DNA from: Sphaerisporangium perillae
Lineage (GTDB): Bacteria; Actinomycetota; Actinomycetes; Streptosporangiales; Streptosporangiaceae
DNA length: 34,891 nt
Assembly: GCF_023276435.1 (NCBI RefSeq)
Contig: NZ_JALLPO010000063.1
Span: 6,313-41,203, forward strand
Reading direction: 5' to 3'
Position numbers and translations under genes: made by a program. Below the pieces are notes generated by a model. That model was given only the letters and a program-made list of their open reading frames with translations. It ran no database searches and was not told where the DNA came from. Shown piece by piece: positions 23,561 through 32,531 of this stretch (position 1 is its first letter; every line of letters begins with the position of its first letter).

Positions 23561-24343
23561 TCATCGAGTCGTGAGCGCGCCGCCGTTGACGTTGATGACC
23601 TGGGCCGTGATGTGCCGGGCGGCCGGGGAGGCCAGAAAGACGACGGCCCCCGCGATGTCCTCGGGATAGCCCGCGCGCCCGTTCATCGTCTCGGCGACCC
23701 GGGCGTCGTGGAACTGCTGGTTCGTCCGGTCGCGGAAGAACTCGGTGTCGGCGATGTAGCCGGGTGCGACCACGTTGGAGGTGATGTCGCGGGGTCCGAG
23801 CTGCCGTGCCAGGAAGATGTTCCAGGAGTTCATCGCGGCCTTGGCGGCCCCGTAGGAGCCCGCGCCCCGGTCGGCCGCGAAGGAGCCGATGTGGACGACC
23901 GCGCCGCCCGGCGCGAGCTGCTTGTCGAGGGCGGCCGTCGTCAGCACGGCGCTGAGCAGGTTGCCCTCCAGGTTCGACCGCCAGCCGGCGGCCATGGCGC
24001 GCAGGTCATCCGGCTTCGGCCCCGCCTGCCCGCCCAGCCCCACGGCGCCGAGAGGTCCCCCGCCCCCGCCGGGCGGGGCGTCGAACTCCCGGTTGCCCCC
24101 GGCGTTGTTGACCAGCACGTCCACCGTCGCCGGCAGCCCGTCGCGCAACGCCTCGATCTGGTCGGGGTCGGTGGCGTCGCAGACGATGGTGCTCACACCG
24201 TCGCCCAGCCGCGAGCGCGCCTCGCTCAGGACGGACTCGCGCCGTCCGGTGATGTAGACGCGAGCACCCTCGGCGGCGAACATCGAGGCCACGGCATAGC
24301 CGATCCCGGTGCCGCCGCCTGTGACAACAACCGTCCGTGTCAT
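23561..24343 (-). CDS. Short-chain dehydrogenase/reductase
   Basis: This 260-residue classical SDR has the GGGTGIG cofactor loop near the N-terminus, NNAGGN, a catalytic Ser in HIGSFAAD, YGAAK with the Tyr and Lys, and the C-terminal INVNGGALTTR. It should reduce a ketone or oxidise an alcohol with NAD(P)H. A Gly/Pro-rich insert of about 20-25 residues (PPGGGGGPLGAVGLGGQAG) follows NNAGGNREF, where the family normally has a short helix. The ATG at 24343 is preferred because GGAG lies upstream; an ATG at 24358 has no site. Gaps of 70 and 79 bp link it to its operon neighbours. Confidence 0.9.
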   Translation of the reverse strand: MTRTVVVTGGGTGIGYAVASMFAAEGARVYITGRRESVLSEARSRLGDGVSTIVCDATDPDQIEALRDGLPATVDVLVNNAGGNREFDAPPGGGGGPLGAVGLGGQAGPKPDDLRAMAAGWRSNLEGNLLSAVLTTAALDKQLAPGGAVVHIGSFAADRGAGSYGAAKAAMNSWNIFLARQLGPRDITSNVVAPGYIADTEFFRDRTNQQFHDARVAETMNGRAGYPEDIAGAVVFLASPAARHITAQVINVNGGALTTR

Positions 24344-24413
24344 ATCGGGAATCTCCATTCGATCGCAGGTCTGGTCGGAGTTGGTGGGGTGGCCATGCGC
24401 GGACGCCGGCGCG

Positions 24414-25595
24414 TCAGGCGGACGAGGCGTTACGCGCGAACCGGGCCCGGGCGAGCGCGCCGACGACCGTGACAGGAAGGGTCACCAGCGCCGCTATCCC
24501 GAAGAGCAGGGCGAAGTCGCCGGCTGCCGCGAGCCCGCCGACGGCGGCCGTGCTCAGGGCCGCGCCGGTGAAGACCGCGGAGGCCACCACGGACGCCGCG
24601 GTCCCCCGCACCTCCGGTGGCGACGCCTCGATCGTCCAGGCCTGGACCGTCGACTGCGCCACGGCGAGCGCCATCCCGGACAGGAGGCTGGCCGCCAGGA
24701 TCCCGGCGACCGTCTGGCTGAGCGCCGGGATCAGGTAGCCGAGGAACAGCAGGGCGCAGCCGCCGCCGAACAAGGCCGCGGCGGACGCGCGGGTGTCGAG
24801 CGTCCGCACGATCAGCCCGCCCCCAACGGCCCCCACCCCGTACGCGCCGGTGACGATCCCGGCGATCGCCACGCTGTTCCCGTGCACCTGCAGCGCCGAG
24901 CTGAAGAAGTTGTAGAACCCCACCATCGCCGCCCCCTCGAAGAAGGCGAAGAGCGTGAGGAAGCGGAACCATCCGCTGCGGAACACCTGGCCGAGCCGGT
25001 TCAGCGCGACCGGGCGGCTCGCCTGCGGGGTGAGCGTCTCCGGGAGCTTCTTGTACAGCACCGCGAGGACCGCCGCCATCAGCGAGACGAGCAAGATGGC
25101 GGCCCGCCAGTTCACCAGGTCGGCGAGCACGCCGGCGCTGACCGTGCCGGCGCCGACGCCGATCGCGGAGATGGACATCAGGCCCGCCATCGCCCGCTGA
25201 CGGCGCTCGGGCGCCACCCGGTCGCCCACGTAGGCCACCGTCACCGGAACCAGCGCGGCGGCGAACGCCCCGGCGAACGCGCGGCCGAGGATCAGCACGC
25301 CCACGCTGGGGGCCAGCGCCGCCAGCAGGTTGCCCAGGCACAGGCCCACGAGACCGACCCGCATCACCCGCACCCGCCCGGCCGCGTCGGAGATGAGCCC
25401 GTAGATGGGCTGCATGATGCCGAACAGCAGAAGGTACGCGGTGAGCGCGAGCGTGACGGTGCCGAGGCCGGCCTGGAAATGGGCGGCCACCGGAACCAGC
25501 AGCGGGGTGATCAGGATCAGGTCGACGTCGATGACGAACCAACCGGCGTACGGGAGGGCCAGACCGTTGTTCTTCTCGAGCGTTTGCTGAGACAT
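24414..25595 (-). CDS. MFS transporter, probable exporter
   Basis: This major-facilitator protein of about 393 residues shows twelve hydrophobic segments and the motif-A-like loop GLISDAAGRVRVMRVG between helices 2 and 3. A central cytoplasmic loop divides the two halves (KKLPETLTPQASRPVALNRLG). It resembles DHA1-type drug efflux proteins. The ATG at 25595 has GAGG at acceptable spacing; an in-frame ATG at 25607 directly abuts that site and was rejected. As first gene of the minus-strand operon beside a cluster regulator it is a good candidate for product export and self-resistance. Confidence 0.88.
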   Translation of the reverse strand: MSQQTLEKNNGLALPYAGWFVIDVDLILITPLLVPVAAHFQAGLGTVTLALTAYLLLFGIMQPIYGLISDAAGRVRVMRVGLVGLCLGNLLAALAPSVGVLILGRAFAGAFAAALVPVTVAYVGDRVAPERRQRAMAGLMSISAIGVGAGTVSAGVLADLVNWRAAILLVSLMAAVLAVLYKKLPETLTPQASRPVALNRLGQVFRSGWFRFLTLFAFFEGAAMVGFYNFFSSALQVHGNSVAIAGIVTGAYGVGAVGGGLIVRTLDTRASAAALFGGGCALLFLGYLIPALSQTVAGILAASLLSGMALAVAQSTVQAWTIEASPPEVRGTAASVVASAVFTGAALSTAAVGGLAAAGDFALLFGIAALVTLPVTVVGALARARFARNASSA

Positions 25596-26077
25596 CACAT
25601 TCCTCACTCGGGCCGGGCCGGTTTCGACTTCGGCATGCCATGGACCGTGGGCACCGTCACGTGGTCGCGCGCCTCCGTGAGTTCGTCGCCGAAATCACCG
25701 GCACGCGGCCCGGCGATTCCGGCGGAGAAACATCGGAACAAGCTTATGAAGTGAAGTGTGCGGACCGGGGAATCGGGGAGCAAGCGTGCGGGCGTGAACG
25801 GACGCGAAGACAGGGGTCACCACGACCGCCGCCACCCCGATAACCCCCTATTAACGGGAAAGGCGACCCCGGAAATCCACCGGGCACACCGCCGCGGCGG
25901 CACCCGGACGGTCTCGCCCGGAGGCGATAGAGCAACCATGAAGATGCGGCGCCTCACCGGCCGCACAACGATAGGCCTCACATACTGTTGGCTGATTTCA
26001 GGTATCCGAACGGCCCGCCGACGACGGGCGTGCGCATGAACACGTGGGAGCCGACGGAAAACGGGGGAGGTGTCTTG
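25596..26077. other. Intergenic region between exporter operon and regulator
   Basis: About 480 bp without a supported gene. It contains the divergent promoters of the exporter operon and the StrR-like gene and a GC hairpin centred on CCGCCGCGGCGG (25889-25900) with flanking CGGG/CCCG. The stretch 25840-26010 contains AT-rich patches. No perfect StrR-type box was found by eye. Confidence 0.5.
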
Positions 26078-27133
26078 ATGCCGACGCAGGACATCACGAC
26101 AGCACCTGACACGAACTCGCTCACCCATTGCACGGCTTCGCCGCGGAGCGCTCTTCTGTCGCCGGTGGAGAATGACTCCGACGACTACGAGATAATGGCC
26201 GTCAGCTCATTGTCGCTGGGCGATTCGCCGCGCCTTTCCGGCGAGGACACCGAGCACACCCGCCTGCTCGCGGAGTCCGACGCCGACCTGCCGCCGATTC
26301 TCGTGCACCGGGACACCCTCCGTGTCATCGACGGGATGCACCGGCTCCGCGCAACCCTGCTGCGCGGCGAAGAGAAGATCAAGGTCCGGCTCTTCGACGG
26401 GGACGAGGAGGCGGCGTTCGTCATGGCCGTCGAGGCCAACACGGCGCACGGGCTCCCGCTCTCGCTGGCCGACCGCGAGGCGGCCGCCGCCCGCATCGTC
26501 GTCTCCCACCCGCAGTGGTCGGACCGGGCGATCGCGGCGGTCACCGGCCTGTCGGCGAAGACCGTCGACGGCATCCGCCGGGCGGCGGCGCCGGGCGTGC
26601 CCCAGTTGCACAGCCGCATAGGACGGGACGGCCGCGTCCGGCCGCTCACCAGTGCCGAGGGCCGGCGCCGGGCCTGCGAGCTGTTCACCCTCCGCCCGGA
26701 CGCGTCGCTGCGCAAGGTGGCCGAGCAGGCCGGGATCTCGCTCGGCACCGCCCGGGACGTGCGCAACCGCATGCTGCGCGGCGACGACCCGATCCCGCCT
26801 CAGCAGCGCGCCCGGGACGAGCGTCGCGAGCCCGCGCCGGCCGAGCGCCGGCTGCGGCGGGTCGCCGAGGCCGGGCGGGCGGACCGGTCGAAGGATCCGG
26901 CCACGATCCTGCACCAGCTCCAGCGGGACCCCTCCGTACGGTTCACCGACTCCGGCCGCACACTGCTGCGCTGGCTCAACGAGCACACGGCGGGCGTTCG
27001 CGGCTGGGAGGACCTCAGCGGCCCGATGCCACCGCACTGCGCGTACCTGATCGCCGACCTGGCCTGCGCGGTCGCCGAGGAGTGGCTGGAGTTCGCCGAG
27101 CAGGTCCGCAGGCGTGCCGAGACGACGGCGTGA
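26078..27133 (+). CDS. StrR/NovG-type ParB-like cluster activator
   Basis: This 351-residue protein has a ParB-type N-terminal domain (LPPILVHRDTLRVIDGMHRLRATLLRG, 71-97; VEANTAHGLPLSLADR, 118-133) followed by a helix-turn-helix (SDRAIAAVTGLSAKTVDGIRR, 148-168) and a second HTH-like segment near LRKVAEQAGISLGTARDVRNR. This order matches StrR, NovG and Bbr, pathway-specific activators of antibiotic clusters, rather than chromosome-partitioning ParB. The ATG at 26078 has GGGGGAGG 8 bases upstream. Its presence is the best single sign that the region to its left is a regulated biosynthetic cluster. Confidence 0.88.
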   Translation: MPTQDITTAPDTNSLTHCTASPRSALLSPVENDSDDYEIMAVSSLSLGDSPRLSGEDTEHTRLLAESDADLPPILVHRDTLRVIDGMHRLRATLLRGEEKIKVRLFDGDEEAAFVMAVEANTAHGLPLSLADREAAAARIVVSHPQWSDRAIAAVTGLSAKTVDGIRRAAAPGVPQLHSRIGRDGRVRPLTSAEGRRRACELFTLRPDASLRKVAEQAGISLGTARDVRNRMLRGDDPIPPQQRARDERREPAPAERRLRRVAEAGRADRSKDPATILHQLQRDPSVRFTDSGRTLLRWLNEHTAGVRGWEDLSGPMPPHCAYLIADLACAVAEEWLEFAEQVRRRAETTA

Positions 27134-27311
27134 GGTAGCCCGCCGTCCGTCAACATCAGTGCTTCAGTGTGTGCACAATGAGCCCGCCGAAAAAATCCGC
27201 GGAAAAGTTCACCGGCTTTGTCGATCCCGCCGTCTCCGGTCGACGCGCCGGTAGAACCGACAGCAGCGGGTGCGGCCTTCCCGAACCCTCGCACGCACAA
27301 GGAGAACCACA

Positions 27312-27689
27312 ATGCGCTACATGCTCCTGCTCAAGACCGCGGAGAACTCGGGCATGCCGCCCCAGGAGCTCATGGAGGCCATCGCCCGGTTCGGCGAGGA
27401 GACGGCCAAGGCCGGTGTGCTCCTCGACACCGGCGGCCTCGCCCCGACCGTCATGGGCACCCGGATCCGGCTCTCCTCCGGGAAGCTGACCGTGACCGAC
27501 GGGCCCTTCACCGAGTCCAAGGAGATGATCGCCAGCTACGCGGTGCTGGAGGTGTCCTCCAAGGAGGAGGCGGTCGCGGTCGCTACCCGCTTCATGGAGC
27601 TGCACAAGGAGCACTGGGCGGGCTGGGAGGGCGAGTCTGAGGTCCGCCAGGTGTTCGGCGCCGACTCCGCTCCGGCATTCGGCGAATGA
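27312..27689 (+). CDS. YciI-like (DGPF domain) protein
   Basis: This 125-residue protein of the YCII-related family has the diagnostic DGPFTESKE motif and a ferredoxin-like fold (MRYMLLLKTAE at the start). These proteins are common in actinomycetes, often beside ECF sigma factors; their reaction is mostly unknown, and chlorohydrolase or small-molecule binding roles have been proposed for relatives. AAGGAG lies 8 bases before the ATG. No sigma factor is adjacent here. It ends 16 bp from the convergent Nudix gene. Confidence 0.88.
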   Translation: MRYMLLLKTAENSGMPPQELMEAIARFGEETAKAGVLLDTGGLAPTVMGTRIRLSSGKLTVTDGPFTESKEMIASYAVLEVSSKEEAVAVATRFMELHKEHWAGWEGESEVRQVFGADSAPAFGE

Positions 27690-27705
27690 CCCACCGGGCA
27701 GGAGG

Positions 27706-28224
27706 CTAGCCGGCGCCGGGAGCGGCCAGGTGCTCGAACTCGGGGTGGTGCCAGGGCAGCCGCACCGGCGCGGCCGGCACCTCCCCGGCGTACAGGCGCT
27801 CCAGCAGGCCGGCCAGCCCCCACGGCACGATGCGTTCCCGCGTGGTGCGAAGGTCGGGCAGCGTCCACCAGCGGTGCGCGCGGATGTCCTCACGCTCGTA
27901 GTCGGTGAACCCCGACGTGTCGGGCACGAACGTGTCCACCCGCAGGAAGAAGTACGACTCCACCGAGAAGTACAGCATGCCGTCCCAGCCGCCCAGCCAG
28001 TGCCCGGCCGTGGTGGCGACCACCGGGCCCAGCCGGTCGGGGCCCACGCGGTGGCCCGTCTCCTCCAGCAGCTCGCGTGCCGCCGCGGCCTCGACCGTCT
28101 CGCCGTCGTCCATGCCACCGCCCGGGGTGAACCAGGTGGTGTCGGCACTCTGGAACAGCAGCAGCCGGTCCTGCCGGTCGGCGGCCAGGACCCGGGCGGT
28201 GGGGCGCAGGATGGGCACGGTCAC
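27706..28224 (-). CDS. Nudix hydrolase
   Basis: This protein of about 172 residues contains a full Nudix box, GGGMDDGETVEAAAARELLEETG, giving the metal-binding Glu residues for hydrolysis of a nucleoside diphosphate linked to another group. The N-terminal strands (RVLAADRQDRLLLFQ) and WFTPGGG fit MutT-like members. The substrate cannot be predicted. A GTG at 28224 with AGGA upstream is taken as start; a GTG at 28248 eight codons earlier is possible. It follows the LysR gene closely on the same strand. Confidence 0.87.
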   Translation of the reverse strand: MTVPILRPTARVLAADRQDRLLLFQSADTTWFTPGGGMDDGETVEAAAARELLEETGHRVGPDRLGPVVATTAGHWLGGWDGMLYFSVESYFFLRVDTFVPDTSGFTDYEREDIRAHRWWTLPDLRTTRERIVPWGLAGLLERLYAGEVPAAPVRLPWHHPEFEHLAAPGAG

Positions 28225-28251
28225 AACCAAGATCCTAGACACCGCCACCCG

Positions 28252-29193
28252 TCACTGCGATGGGATCACCTCGGCACCGCCCAGGTGGCCGGCGGGGAGA
28301 TCGGTGCCCGCCAGGAGCCGCAGGAGAGCCTCAACGTACGGCTGGGCGGCGCCCCGATGGCGGCGGGCCGTCGCGACGCCGATGTGGCGGGACGGGCTCG
28401 GCGGCTCCAGGGGCACGGCGACCAGGTCGGGGGCGTCCGCGACGGCGATCTCCGGGATCAGCGCGATGCCGATGCCCGCGCCGACGAGCGACTGGGCGAA
28501 CATGTAGTCGGTCGCGCTGCAGCAGATGCGCAGCTCGAACCCGGCCAGGGTGGCGTAGTCCCGCAGCAGGTCGGCGGTCTTCAGGCAGCCGAGCACCCAG
28601 CGCTCGCCGGCGAGCTCGGCCAGGTGCAGGCTCGTGCGGCCGGCGCGGGGATGGGCGCGGGGCAGGACGACACGGAGCGGATCGACCCCGAGCGGGGTCC
28701 AGTCCAGGGCGGACCGGTCGCCGGGACGGGCGGGCGGCGGGCCGTCGAAGTGGTACGCCAGGGCGATGTCGGCCCGCCCTTCCCGCAGGAGCGGCAGGCT
28801 CTCCTCCGGTTCGCGTTCCAGGATCGTCAGCTCCACCTGAGGATGGGCGGCGGTGAACCGGGCCAGGGGGGAGGGCAGCAGCCGCCGGCCTCCGCTCGCG
28901 AACGTCGCGACGGTGAAGCGGACGTCGTCCTGTACATGCCGGTCGATGCGTTCCTGCACGTCGGTGAGCTCCGCCGCGATGGCCACCGCCGTCTCCACCA
29001 GCATGCGGCCCGGTTCGGTGAGGGTCACTCCCCGGGTGCTGCGCTCCACCACCAGGACACCGAGGCGGCGCTCCAGCGCGGCGATCTGCTGCGAGACCGC
29101 CGAGGGGGTGAAGCCGAGCGCGGCGGCGGCACGGTTGAAGCTGCCGCATCGCGCGACCTCGCTCAGTACCCGAAGACGCTGGACATCGATCAT
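28252..29193 (-). CDS. LysR-family transcriptional regulator
   Basis: This 313-residue regulator has an N-terminal winged HTH (VARCGSFNRAAAALGFTPSAVSQQIAALERRLG) with the typical LysR spacing, then a periplasmic-binding-protein-like sensor domain from about residue 90. LysR proteins usually regulate a divergent neighbour together with a small effector. The divergent gene here encodes an epimerase-like protein, and a dyad lies between them. GAGAA precedes the ATG at 29193 weakly. Confidence 0.93.
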   Translation of the reverse strand: MIDVQRLRVLSEVARCGSFNRAAAALGFTPSAVSQQIAALERRLGVLVVERSTRGVTLTEPGRMLVETAVAIAAELTDVQERIDRHVQDDVRFTVATFASGGRRLLPSPLARFTAAHPQVELTILEREPEESLPLLREGRADIALAYHFDGPPPARPGDRSALDWTPLGVDPLRVVLPRAHPRAGRTSLHLAELAGERWVLGCLKTADLLRDYATLAGFELRICCSATDYMFAQSLVGAGIGIALIPEIAVADAPDLVAVPLEPPSPSRHIGVATARRHRGAAQPYVEALLRLLAGTDLPAGHLGGAEVIPSQ

Positions 29194-29237
29194 TAGTTCT
29201 CCTGACGACCAGATAAGCCGATCACCACTACCGCTGA

Positions 29238-29254
29238 TGACCTTAGCCAGGTCA
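29238..29254. promoter_or_regulatory. Dyad TGACC-N7-GGTCA, candidate LysR site
   Basis: Perfect 5-bp arms lie 10 bases before the epimerase-like ATG, within the 71-bp gap shared with the divergent LysR gene. The spacing fits a dimer site, although it is not the canonical T-N11-A form. Confidence 0.45.
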
Positions 29255-29264
29255 GACTCTGGCC

Positions 29265-30176
29265 ATGAACAGGGTGTGCGTCATCGGCGGCAGCCGGTAC
29301 TTCGGTAGGCAAGTGATCGAGCGTCTGCGCGACGAGGGCGCGGCCGTCACCGTGATCAACCGCGGCTCCTCGCCGGCGCCGGAAGGGGTGGAGCACCTCA
29401 CCGCCGACCGCGACGACGAGCGCGCGCTGCGCGCCGCCCTGGCGGACCGCGCCTTCGACACGGTGATCGACCAGGTCTGCTACACCCCGGTCCAGGCCGC
29501 CATGGCACGCCGGGTCTTCGCGGGCCGGACGCGGCGGTACGTCATGACCTCCACGATCGAGGTGTACTCCTCCCTCCACTACCCCGGCTCTCCTGACCTC
29601 TCCGGCGGCAAGCCGCTGCGCGAGGAGGCGATCGACCTCGCCACCCTGCCCGTGCGGATGGAGCTGCCCTGGCAGGACCCGGCCTTCGTCGAGGAGCACT
29701 ACGGCGACGGCAAGCGCCAGGCCGAAGCGGTCTTCACCCGGGAGCCCGCGTTCGAGTTCGCGAGCGTCCGCGCCGGGCATGTGCTGGGCGGCCGGGACTT
29801 CACCGGGCGGCTCCACCACTACGTGAGCCGGATCCGAGAAGACGTTCCCATCGTGGTGCACCCTCAGCCCCACCCGTCCTCGTTCATCAACGATCGAGAG
29901 ATCGCCGGCTTCCTGGTCTGGGCGGCGAGGTCCGGCTTCACCGGGCCGGTCAACGCCTGCTCCCACGGGCCGCTCGACGTCATGGACCTGTGCGACGCGC
30001 TCTCGGCCGCCGGCCTCGGCTCGGCGGGCTACACGACGGACGGAGACCCCTCGCCGTTCTCCTTCGGCCACGCCTACGGCATGGACAACGACCGCGCCGT
30101 CCGGCTGGGTTTCCCGTTCTCGCACACCGCGGACTGGCTGCCGCGCGCCATCTCAGAAGCCCTCGCATACGTCTGA
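29265..30176 (+). CDS. NAD-dependent epimerase/reductase-like protein
   Basis: This 303-residue extended-SDR-type protein begins with VCVIGGSRYFGRQVIERL, a variant glycine motif (GGSRYFG instead of GxxGxxG) also seen in atypical epimerases and plant RNA-binding relatives. A possible YxxxK pair is HYGDGKRQAE, and SFINDREIAGF resembles the substrate-region motif. It may act on an NDP-sugar or another nucleotide-linked substrate, but no sugar genes surround it. It diverges from the LysR gene and is probably its target. Confidence 0.8.
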   Translation: MNRVCVIGGSRYFGRQVIERLRDEGAAVTVINRGSSPAPEGVEHLTADRDDERALRAALADRAFDTVIDQVCYTPVQAAMARRVFAGRTRRYVMTSTIEVYSSLHYPGSPDLSGGKPLREEAIDLATLPVRMELPWQDPAFVEEHYGDGKRQAEAVFTREPAFEFASVRAGHVLGGRDFTGRLHHYVSRIREDVPIVVHPQPHPSSFINDREIAGFLVWAARSGFTGPVNACSHGPLDVMDLCDALSAAGLGSAGYTTDGDPSPFSFGHAYGMDNDRAVRLGFPFSHTADWLPRAISEALAYV

Positions 30177-30275
30177 GTCCCGATCCCCGGCGCGAGCCGG
30201 CCCGCCCCGGCCCGTGACTCCGCCGCCGCGCCCGGCTTGACGCGGGTGCGGCCGCGAAGTGGTTGTATCTGAGTC

Positions 30276-32408
30276 GTGGAGGCCTCCGTCGAGCAGCTGG
30301 TGTACGTCCGCGAGGACGAGTACACCGTCGCCCGCATGAGCGCCGACGGCACGCCCGGCTTCGTCGCCTCCGGGCGGGCCCTGGCCGGGGTGCAACCCGG
30401 CGAGACGCTCCGGCTCACCGGCGAGTGGGACGAGCATCCGCGCCATGGCAGGCGCCTGGTGGTCACGGCGTGCGAGCGGGTCGTCCCGTCCACGATCCGG
30501 GCCATCCAGATGTACCTGGGCTCCGGCCTCATCCGCGGCATCGGCCCGAGGCTCGCCCACGCGATCGTCGACCACTTCGGCGAGGCGAGCCTGACCGTGA
30601 TCGACACCGAGCCGGGGAGGCTCACGGAGGTCCTCAACATCGGCCCCGTAAGGCAGGCGCAGATCGTCGAGGCATGGAAGGAGCAGAAGGCGATCGCCGC
30701 GCTCATGGTGGTCCTGCAGGGCTTCGGCATCAGCCCGCTGCTCGCGGCGAAGGTCTACCAGGTGTTCGGCGCCGACTCGGCCGACGTCCTCACCTCCGAC
30801 CCGTACCGGCTCATCGGCCAGGTGAGAGGCATCGCGTTCACCACCGCCGACAAGATCGCGCTGCAGTCGGGCGTGCCCGAACGCAGCCCGCAGCGGATCA
30901 AGGCGGCGATCCTGGACCGGCTGGAGACCGCGGCCGGCGGCGCCGGTCACTGCTACCTGCCGCTGACCGCCCTGGTCGCGCAGACCGCGGACCTGACCGG
31001 CCAGGACGACGAGATCGTCCGGCAGATGGTCGATGCCCTCGCGGCCGAGCGCCGGGTGGTCGCCGAAGTCTCGCCCGCGGACCCCGCGCAGACCGTGGTG
31101 TACACCAAGGAGCAGCACAGCCGCGAGCTCCGGCTGACCGCCAACCTGGCGCGGCTCTGGCGGGCCCCCTCCACGCTCCCCATGCGGGCCTTCCAGGAGG
31201 ACCCCGGGCTGAACGAGGACCAGCGTGCCGCCGTGACCACCGCGCTGACCTGCACCGTCTCCGTCCTCACCGGCGGGCCGGGCTGCGGTAAGAGCCACAC
31301 CGTCAAGGTGATCGCCGCGACCGTGAAGGCGATGGGCGGCACGGTGACCCTGACCGCGCCCACAGGGAAGGCGGCCAAGCGCCTCTCGGAGCTCACCGGG
31401 CTGCCCGCGACGACCATCCACCGGATGCTGGCCCATCAGCCCGACCCCGACGCCGGCACGCTGTTCGAGCAGACGCCCGCACAGGCCGACCTGATCGTGG
31501 TCGACGAGGCGTCCATGCTCGACCTGCACCTGGCCACCCGGCTCACCTCGGCCATCCCGTCCGGCAGCCACCTGCTGCTCGTCGGCGACGCCGACCAGCT
31601 GCCGAGCATCGGCCCCGGCAGCGTGCTGTCCGACCTGCTGCGCGTCGAGGAGATCGCGCGGGTCCGGCTCACCCAGGTGTTCCGGCAGGCCGGGGACAGC
31701 GCCATCATCCGCGCCGCCCACCAGATCAAGGCAGGGCAGGTGCCGCCCACGCCGGGCGGCGGAGGCTTCTGGTTCGAGGAGCTCGACGATCCCGAGCAGG
31801 TCGCCAAGCGGGTCGTCCACCTGGCGACCGAGGCGATCCCGCGCAAGCAGAACGTGGCGGCGGACCAGGTGCAGGTTCTGTGCCCGATGCGTAAGGGCGC
31901 GGCGGGCACGGCGGCGCTCGGCCGCGTCATCCAGGAGCGCCGCAACCCGGCCGGCGACGGCAAGGCCGAACACTGGTCGGGCGACGCCGTCTTCCGCGTC
32001 GGCGATCGGGTCATGCCGATCCGCAACAACTACGACAAGGGCGTGTTCAACGGCGAGACCGGCACGATCACGGCGATCGACCAGGAGAACCGGCTCGTGG
32101 AGATCCTCATCGACGACGGCGATGCGGTGACCTACACCTTCGACCAGCTCGACGACCTGACCCACGCCTACGCGATCAGCGTGCACCGCTCCCAAGGCAG
32201 CGAGTACCCGTTCGTGGTCGCGCCGCTCGTCGCCGAGTTCGGCGGGGTCATGCTGCGCCGCAGGCTGCTCTACACCCTGGTCACCCGCGCCCGCTCGTGG
32301 GTCGTCCTGGTCGGCGCGCGCGACGCCCTGGAGATGGCGGTCCACCGGCTCGGCCACCCCCGCAACACCGGCCTCCCCCGCCGCCTCTCCCTCGCCCTCC
32401 AGGGCTAG
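30276..32408 (+). CDS. recD2: RecD2-type DNA helicase
   Basis: This 710-residue superfamily 1B helicase has the RecD2 layout: an N-terminal OB-like and HhH region (GIGPRLAHAIVDHFGEAS ... LNIGPVRQAQIV), Walker A GGPGCGKS (333-340), Walker B VVDEAS (408-413), GDADQLPSIGPG, and the C-terminal motif VHRSQGSEYPFV with TRARSWVVLVG. RecD2 moves 5' to 3' on DNA and acts in repair without RecBC. The length is normal. The start is a GTG at 30276 without a strong ribosome site. Confidence 0.95.
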   Translation: MEASVEQLVYVREDEYTVARMSADGTPGFVASGRALAGVQPGETLRLTGEWDEHPRHGRRLVVTACERVVPSTIRAIQMYLGSGLIRGIGPRLAHAIVDHFGEASLTVIDTEPGRLTEVLNIGPVRQAQIVEAWKEQKAIAALMVVLQGFGISPLLAAKVYQVFGADSADVLTSDPYRLIGQVRGIAFTTADKIALQSGVPERSPQRIKAAILDRLETAAGGAGHCYLPLTALVAQTADLTGQDDEIVRQMVDALAAERRVVAEVSPADPAQTVVYTKEQHSRELRLTANLARLWRAPSTLPMRAFQEDPGLNEDQRAAVTTALTCTVSVLTGGPGCGKSHTVKVIAATVKAMGGTVTLTAPTGKAAKRLSELTGLPATTIHRMLAHQPDPDAGTLFEQTPAQADLIVVDEASMLDLHLATRLTSAIPSGSHLLLVGDADQLPSIGPGSVLSDLLRVEEIARVRLTQVFRQAGDSAIIRAAHQIKAGQVPPTPGGGGFWFEELDDPEQVAKRVVHLATEAIPRKQNVAADQVQVLCPMRKGAAGTAALGRVIQERRNPAGDGKAEHWSGDAVFRVGDRVMPIRNNYDKGVFNGETGTITAIDQENRLVEILIDDGDAVTYTFDQLDDLTHAYAISVHRSQGSEYPFVVAPLVAEFGGVMLRRRLLYTLVTRARSWVVLVGARDALEMAVHRLGHPRNTGLPRRLSLALQG

Positions 32409-32531
32409 ACTGCCGGCGGGGCGAAGCCGGCCGAGACGTGTGGGCGGCCTCCCCGAATCGGACCATCGCGGTCGGCTCCTGCCTGCGGGACTCCGGGGCC
32501 TAATGTCGGGTTTCTGACTTATGCTGTCCGC

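Noticed and set aside
26078..27133. Plasmid or chromosome partitioning ParB
   Set aside because: No ParA partner or parS site; the HGLPLSLADR and HTH arrangement fits StrR-type activators.
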